From Archilochus colubris (taxonomy: Eukaryota > Chordata > Aves > Apodiformes > Trochilidae): 64,000 bases of DNA. Below the pieces are notes generated by a model. The model saw only the letters and a program-made list of their open reading frames with translations. It was not told the DNA's origin and did no database searches. This document shows positions 63,501 through 64,000 of the stretch, piece by piece. The stretch covers positions 10,132,501-10,196,500 of the forward strand of contig CM041101.1 in the NCBI GenBank assembly GCA_023079485.1, given 5' to 3'. Position 1 is the first letter of the stretch, and each line of letters starts with the position of its first letter. Both the position numbers and the translations under genes were made by a program.

Positions 63501-63886
63501 GGTCCATGCTGTGCTGCTCCAGGAGAATCCAAACCTCTCTCTGGAGCAATAAAATATTATTTGCCAAAGCAGCTGCAGAGATCAGTCTGTTTCCTCCATC
63601 AGTGACACAGCACCAACATGGGCAGACTTAATCTCTGATCTCTTAACTATTCTTTCTGCCAGTGAAGTTCTTTTCCCTCAGGATATTAACTCAGTGTTTT
63701 AAATATTTACATTCTAGGAATCCGGGCTGGAGGAAAAGGCACTTATTTCAAACCCAAAGATAGATCCCAAAGACAATGAGGACATTAATCCATGTGACAG
63801 CAAGTTCACAGTGAAGGGCTTGGGGATGTTTTCTACTTCGAGTAACTTATGCCTGGCTCAGGCAGAAAATATTCTTCAAGGAACTG
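36536..63886 (+). CDS. CCDC187: CCDC187, CEP350-like centrosomal coiled-coil protein (5' part; gene continues past the window)
   Basis: Seen: 24 exons, all with GT-AG sites and consistent phases, join into about 1,548 codons starting MAEASED at 36,562. Known: block by block the product parallels human CEP350: VALAWKSLQKAKAV then LQQIENK near the N-terminus (CEP350 SWDALSQTKAALRHIENK), KVCRVVSAPPAPPHR (KVRKVATAPPAPAYKG), SAWREGQKLARKLLGP, RNKRLQEVYRKQKEA, and the ELRARHQAALLKLRKKAL coiled coil. Similarity is patchy and several CEP350 blocks are missing, so this is the paralog CCDC187 rather than CEP350; the divergent GPSM1 neighbour fits the human CCDC187 locus. Inferred role: a centrosome, cilium or microtubule-associated scaffold; direct functional data on CCDC187 are scarce. 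Coiled coils dominate the codons after about 1,040. The coordinates cover introns; the individual exons follow. Confidence 0.85.
37683..37726 (+). CDS. CCDC187: CCDC187 coding exon (VALAWKSLQKAKAV)
   Basis: A strong acceptor (TTTTCTTCTGCAG) and donor (GCAGTG|GTATGT) bound 44 nt, phase 1 to 0. The peptide (D)VALAWKSLQKAKAV matches the CEP350 N-terminal ITTSWDALSQTKAA motif, including the Trp and the small-residue spacing. Confidence 0.8.
38522..38615 (+). CDS. CCDC187: CCDC187 coding exon (LQQIENK)
   Basis: Acceptor GTCTTTTCACAG, donor GCTTTG|GTGAGT, 94 nt, phase 0 to 1. It reads LQQIENKFYHQTW, continuing the CEP350 motif (LRHIENK) directly across the splice junction; this is strong support for both exons. 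A second AG nine bases in (CTACAACAG) is an in-frame alternative acceptor that would delete LQQ. Confidence 0.8.
38925..39060 (-). mobile_element. CR1 LINE short fragment, young subfamily
   Basis: TCATAGAATCCTAGAATGGG followed by GGTTGGAAGGGACCTCAGAG to TTTAGAAATATCTCCAGACA: only the last about 135 bases of the same young subfamily as copies A-C. It lies in a CCDC187 intron, antisense to the gene. Confidence 0.9.
39417..39486 (+). CDS. CCDC187: CCDC187 coding exon
   Basis: Acceptor CACTGCCCTGTAG, donor CCTGCAG|GTAAAT, 70 nt, phase 1 to 2. It encodes GEMNRDETALDEKKSNEINS, a short acidic or basic linker. There is no motif of its own, but the phase fits on both sides. Confidence 0.7.
39919..40526 (+). 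CDS. CCDC187: CCDC187 large coding exon with SAPPAPPHR motif
   Basis: Acceptor TTTTTCTTTTTCTTAAG, donor ACAGAG|GTCAGT, 608 nt, phase 2 to 1. The first part is Ser/Pro-rich and probably disordered. The C-terminal part is a basic helix (KLEKLWKKSPQKKLEELKKR) followed by KVCRVVSAPPAPPHR. CEP350 has the same order: KLEKLKERIRKQ, then KVRKVATAPPAPAYKG. This is one of the clearest family signatures in the window. Confidence 0.9.
41433..41525 (+). CDS. CCDC187: CCDC187 coding exon with tandem donors
   Basis: Acceptor TTTTGATTAAAG, phase 1. It encodes RRKRSSAQRTVMQSQKKPP, a basic linker. Two donors lie six bases apart, ACAG|GTAAAG (GT at 41,526) and TAAAG|GTAAGG (GT at 41,532). Both keep the frame; the second adds Gly-Lys. 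The second matches the donor consensus better, so the exon may end at 41,531. Confidence 0.75.
41532..44065 (+). other. CCDC187: CCDC187 intron, no repeat or exon recognised
   Basis: About 2.5 kb of AT-moderate intron with a T-rich run near 42,302. It contains one tempting but phase-incompatible microexon (43,591-43,612), described among the rejected items. Nothing else stands out. Confidence 0.6.
44066..44194 (+). CDS. CCDC187: CCDC187 coding exon (SAWREGQKLARKLLGP)
   Basis: Acceptor CTCTGTTTTAG, donor ACCTTTG|GTACAG, 129 nt, phase 1 to 1. The peptide PSAWREGQKLARKLLGPPP is close to the CEP350 block SSWRDGQKLVKKILGPAP: near-identity over 15 residues. The exon is symmetric, so skipping it would keep the frame. 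Confidence 0.9.
44575..45323 (+). CDS. CCDC187: CCDC187 large coding exon with RNKRLQEVYRKQKEA helix
   Basis: Acceptor TGCTTTCCACAG, donor TTGAGCAG|GTAAGT, 749 nt, phase 1 to 0. The N-terminal half is Ser/Lys-rich. The C-terminal half reads HPYSPEIVQEFMYRKNEERK and RNKRLQEVYRKQKEA, matching the CEP350 segment HYDTDEVRQYIVRQQEERK and NKRLQELYRKQKEA. It is strongly charged, alpha-helical and likely coiled coil. The large size and long open frame make it one of the safest exons here. Confidence 0.92.
45669..45757 (+). CDS. CCDC187: CCDC187 coding exon
   Basis: Acceptor CTTCTGTTTCAG, 89 nt, phase 0 to 2. It reads EQSSGGILERSFMAWVDKS. The donor at 45,758 (GACAG|GTACTC) is chosen over the one at 45,745 (AAAG|GTGACA) because only the former is in phase with the next exon. 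Confidence 0.7.
46246..46904 (+). CDS. CCDC187: CCDC187 large coding exon (SPYRSKQDQVKAIHNLAKEL)
   Basis: The acceptor is a tandem AAGTAG: the exon starts at 46,243 or 46,246, the choice adding or removing one Ser, in frame either way. Donor TTGCAAG|GTAAAT, 659 nt. The segment PYRSKQDQVKAIHNLAKELA with the following EKIEKATKRLNEA parallels CEP350 QYKSKLDRIEALKATAASLS and SRIESEAKKL. The rest is Ser/Thr/Pro-rich linker. Confidence 0.88.
47493..47592 (+). CDS. CCDC187: CCDC187 coding exon
   Basis: Acceptor TCTTTTTAAAAG, donor GCTAGAAG|GTAAAC, 100 nt, phase 1 to 2. It encodes FPVNEGSKVDISLFHEKPI and onward. There is no domain, but splice sites and phase fit on both sides. Confidence 0.7.
48628..48872 (+). 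CDS. Doubtful CCDC187 exon
   Basis: A good acceptor (CATTGTTGCTCCCAG) opens in phase 2 to ENEQESTVGYKSFSLQESIQ. Two possible ends exist: CCCAG|GTGCCT at 48,873, which leaves phase 1 and fits the next doubtful exon, and ATACCA|GTGAGA at 48,833, which leaves phase 0 and does not. The 3' part (SFMFTCLIIPV) is hydrophobic and does not look like this protein. It may be only partly used or not used. Confidence 0.35.
48986..49367 (+). CDS. Doubtful CCDC187 exon (QFHPYVDPVTYTSGFLSHSA)
   Basis: The frame is open from 48,955 to 49,374 and has protein-like composition (QFHPYVDPVTYTSGFLSHSA, ESQKDCNNAFTTSSVPWAAS). The acceptor (TTCTCCAG) is weak, and the in-phase donors (CCA|GTACAA at 49,215; CTCA|GTGGCA at 49,368) are poor. 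An overlapping frame to 49,510 (KQYSAQLLTNIRTAFREIPT) is also open. The neighbours 47,493-47,592 and 50,368-50,614 are already phase-compatible without it, so it could be skipped. Confidence 0.35.
50368..50614 (+). CDS. CCDC187: CCDC187 coding exon
   Basis: Acceptor TTGCCTTGACACAG, 247 nt, phase 2 to 0. It reads PQRDLSAQRNHCQPETILKV, then an acidic, Pro-rich stretch ending RITQGPPK. The donor CCAAG|GTACTT (50,615) is used because it keeps the frame to the next exon. A stronger-looking donor, CTTTG|GTAAGG at 50,559, would put the following exons into a stop. Confidence 0.65.
50615..54872 (+). other. CCDC187: Largest CCDC187 intron in the window
   Basis: About 4.3 kb between two coding exons. 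It holds the antisense open frame at 52,093-52,566 and otherwise ordinary AT-moderate sequence with no recognisable transposable element. Further small in-phase exons may be hidden here. Confidence 0.6.
52093..52566 (-). other. Antisense open reading frame in a CCDC187 intron
   Basis: The minus strand is open for 474 nt. The first in-frame ATG is at 52,422 and gives a 109-aa product starting MKCFSLAIPAEDLREVWGLL; upstream the frame stays open for another 48 codons. Composition is protein-like and charged, and it has a few more CpG dinucleotides than its flanks. A minus-strand acceptor-like GGGTACCAG sits just upstream at about 52,570. I do not recognise the product. It could be a nested gene, an exon of one, an old retrocopy, or chance. 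Confidence 0.25.
54873..54948 (+). CDS. CCDC187: CCDC187 coding exon (Ser-rich)
   Basis: Acceptor CTTCCCAACACAG, donor AGATGTG|GTAAGG, 76 nt, phase 0 to 1. It encodes VLSSPTSSPLLSTCRTSRSQ and SLTRCG. Only this frame joins in phase to the following coiled-coil exon; the other frame (YLQDFTLTVTDKMW) leads to a stop. Confidence 0.65.
55184..55281 (+). CDS. CCDC187: CCDC187 coding exon (coiled coil)
   Basis: Acceptor TAAGTTTCTGCAG, donor ACTGAAG|GTACAA, 98 nt, phase 1 to 0. It encodes CRELEERHRSHLDNLRQTSL and LLAHRLK, with heptad-like Leu spacing; this opens the long coiled-coil half of the protein. Confidence 0.8.
55658..55768 (+). CDS. CCDC187: CCDC187 coding exon (AQQLQQKQQLTMLKEKANVE)
   Basis: Acceptor TTTTGTACCACAG, donor TTCAGAG|GTAAGT, 111 nt, phase 0 to 0. 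Gln/Leu/Lys-rich coiled coil continuing from the previous exon, ending SQRFLSDLLQNSSE. Excellent splice sites; a symmetric exon. Confidence 0.88.
56666..56769 (+). CDS. CCDC187: CCDC187 coding exon, reading frame ambiguous
   Basis: With acceptor CATGTTTGCAG and donor GGCAG|GTACAG the exon is 104 nt, phase 0 to 2, reading VCSSSKSRYSSVPRLDHAEQ. A second pair inside it, acceptor GTGTGCAG (start 56,674) and donor CAGCAG|GTGACC (end 56,750), has the same phases but reads QLQEQIFLCAKVGPCRANVE, which looks more like the surrounding coiled coil. The first pair has the better splice signals. Confidence 0.6.
57398..57443 (+). repeat. 23-bp tandem duplication before an exon
   Basis: CTGACTTCAGTAAGAAAATA plus TCC is followed directly by the same unit with TTT instead of TCC. 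The second unit ends about 20 bases before the acceptor AG of the exon at 57,464. Confidence 0.9.
57464..57579 (+). CDS. CCDC187: CCDC187 coding exon
   Basis: Acceptor TTCTCTTGTATCTGCAG, donor CTTCAAG|GTGAAC, 116 nt, phase 2 to 1. It encodes NQEVHSLNTERDHSPAEPKV and onward to SYHSVLQ. A 23-bp tandem duplication sits just upstream of its acceptor. Confidence 0.75.
57908..58053 (+). CDS. CCDC187: CCDC187 coding exon
   Basis: Acceptor AAATCCTCTTCTCAG, donor AGCCAG|GTAACA, 146 nt, phase 1 to 0. It reads SLLAQHGELLHGHQTLDLLP and ends in an acidic Ser-rich tail (GDSSEQAGSDSQ). One of the three frames is fully open and only that one fits both neighbours. Confidence 0.82.
58183..58370 (+). CDS. CCDC187: CCDC187 coding exon, conserved CEP350-type coiled coil
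   Basis: Acceptor TTTGTGTCCCCAG, donor AAAAACG|GTGAGG, 188 nt, phase 0 to 2. It encodes SEVSQHYGASSTFCSFSLAM, then ELRARHQAALLKLRKKALQE and KARAELAWLCHQKR. CEP350 has SELSQHYGGSSTFSSFSLAM and RARHQSSLLRLREKALKEKT with AELAWLEHQKK, as I recall it. This is the strongest match in the window. Confidence 0.95.
58517..58606 (+). CDS. Candidate 90-nt cassette exon of CCDC187
   Basis: Acceptor TCTCTTTCTTACAG is excellent and the donor CCCTCAG|GTGTGG is acceptable. The segment is 90 nt, phase 2 to 2, with no stop: (R)LSAGKAEGEESAELYSPQST and onward. The flanking exons join in phase without it, and CEP350 as I recall has no matching insert at this point. It is therefore best seen as an optional exon. 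Confidence 0.45.
58630..59210 (+). repeat. Degenerate GC-rich minisatellite split by a CR1 copy
   Basis: Recurring phrases CCCTCAGTGCTGA, GGGGCTGAGGTA, GAGGGACAGTG and CATGTGAGGTGCCCCTC appear every 75-110 bases with substitutions and indels, at 58,630-58,867 and again at 59,030-59,210, on both sides of the CR1 fragment. It lies in a CCDC187 intron. Confidence 0.75.
58868..59012 (+). mobile_element. CR1 LINE 3' fragment, old, inside a minisatellite
   Basis: GTCACCATCCCTGGAGGCAT through GGTTGGTCTGGATGAGCTTG and GGTCTTTCAACCTAAACATT matches the CR1 3' end in diverged form. It lies between two blocks of a degenerate repeat (58,630-59,210) within a CCDC187 intron. Confidence 0.85.
59447..59534 (+). 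CDS. CCDC187: CCDC187 coding exon (coiled coil)
   Basis: Acceptor ATCTCTGGTCTTCAG, donor GAGCAG|GTAAGG, 88 nt, phase 2 to 0. It encodes CLEYLQDSEGASAMAAKQCK then ILRELKEEQ, aligned with the CEP350 segment between AELAWLEHQKK and LQQEKAEIKRL. Confidence 0.9.
60251..60424 (+). CDS. CCDC187: CCDC187 coding exon (coiled coil)
   Basis: Acceptor CCCTTTGTTTGCATAG, donor TTCTCG|GTGGGT, 174 nt, phase 0 to 0. It encodes AEIQHLQNIYKAAHQERKLL and LKQQREILMMQHLTAQLQEK. CEP350 parallels: AEIKRLQEANKAARKERQLI, LKQQEEIERIRQTTIKLQEK. Continuous heptad-type helix. Confidence 0.92.
60518..60693 (+). CDS. CCDC187: CCDC187 coding exon (Ser-rich after coiled coil)
   Basis: Acceptor CTTTTCTTTTAG, donor GAGGAGGG|GTAAGT, 176 nt, phase 0 to 2. 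It reads SPATEEATKLETRLISSPKL and CSSSTESTAYPGR. It follows the coiled coil just as CEP350 has an ETRSPSPISISSSETSS stretch. Confidence 0.85.
60694..62365 (+). other. CCDC187: CCDC187 intron
   Basis: About 1.7 kb without a recognisable coding segment. It contains A-rich runs around 61,487-61,520 and a T-run at about 62,036-62,050. No repeat family was recognised. Confidence 0.6.
62366..62550 (+). CDS. CCDC187: CCDC187 coding exon
   Basis: Acceptor TTTAACTGTTCACAG, donor AAACACAG|GTACCC, 185 nt, phase 2 to 1. It reads FPTENKKMLVQYQKQPSESP and onward. Low complexity, no domain; splice sites and phase support it. Confidence 0.78.
63141..63253 (+). CDS. CCDC187: CCDC187 coding exon
   Basis: Acceptor TTTTTGTACCTTTCAG, donor ATTTCTG|GTAAGG, 113 nt, phase 1 to 0. 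It reads ELNAQDHDTLPLEQASSARL and ends GESRKCEFL. Strong sites on both sides. Confidence 0.82.
63718..63886 (+). CDS. CCDC187: CCDC187 coding exon, last one in the window
   Basis: Acceptor TTACATTCTAG, donor GAACTG|GTAAAT, 169 nt, phase 0 to 1. It reads ESGLEEKALISNPKIDPKDN and ends QAENILQGT. The gene continues beyond position 64,000; no stop codon or polyadenylation signal of CCDC187 is inside the window. Confidence 0.82.
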
Positions 63887-64000
63887 GTAAATCATATTTA
63901 ATGTTATTATGTCCAATCTGTTTCAACCACTTCTATCAAACTTTAATCCAGACAGAAAGAGAGACAATCTTCTCATTTATTACCAAAATGTCTTGCTCAC

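Noticed and set aside
36536..63886. Identification of the plus-strand gene as CEP350
   Set aside because: CEP350 is far more conserved than the patchy matches seen here, and the GPSM1 neighbour fits the paralog CCDC187.
1..64000. CRISPR arrays, phage, toxin-antitoxin or other prokaryotic systems, tRNA and rRNA genes
   Set aside because: Nothing of the kind is visible; the sequence is a vertebrate nuclear locus.

Overview
This is vertebrate nuclear DNA, almost certainly from a bird. Evidence: GT-AG introns with small exons, a GC-rich CpG-island promoter, long AT-moderate introns, and several copies of the avian CR1 retroposon that end in the diagnostic ATTCTATG-type tail. No prokaryotic operons, CRISPR arrays, RNA genes or intact mobile-element coding regions are visible. 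Most open frames longer than 60 codons are chance frames in introns, repeats or the CpG island. All identifications come from reading translated frames and from memory of the protein families; no database search was possible.

Layout. (1) Positions 1-21,240 hold no exon I can recognise. They are best read as the long first intron of GPSM1 (AGS3), which lies on the minus strand. This stretch carries three young CR1 copies, one older CR1 copy, a 1.7-kb-spaced direct duplication and poly-A or TA tracts. (2) About 20,930-21,640 is a CpG island with the GPSM1 first coding exon. It encodes MASLPGGDSPGSAARRLYSR on the minus strand and is followed by a consensus donor. A second minus-strand donor at 21,660 suggests an alternative first exon. 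(3) 21,640-36,178 is mostly intergenic. It holds a 277-bp AAAGG pentanucleotide array, a G-quadruplex-type run, a decayed CR1-like piece and one possible terminal exon of an unknown transcript (35,402-35,718). (4) 36,179-63,886 on the plus strand is the 5' two thirds or so of a large multi-exon gene that I identify as CCDC187, a paralog of the centrosomal protein CEP350. I could thread 24 phase-compatible coding exons from an ATG at 36,562, plus one upstream non-coding exon, one likely cassette exon and two doubtful exons. The gene runs off the right edge.

The two genes are divergent. This neighbour pair matches the QSOX2-CCDC187-GPSM1 order on human 9q34.3 as I remember it, and supports calling the plus-strand gene CCDC187 rather than CEP350. 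GPSM1 encodes a TPR/GoLoco regulator of G-alpha-i used in spindle orientation. The CEP350 family acts at centrosomes and microtubules. No direct functional link between the two is claimed.

The window does not show an exotic new system. The most useful points for follow-up are the exon-level structure of a poorly studied CEP350 paralog (tandem splice sites, a dual-frame exon, a 90-nt symmetric cassette exon), an antisense ORF nested in one of its introns, and a degenerate minisatellite split by a CR1 insertion.
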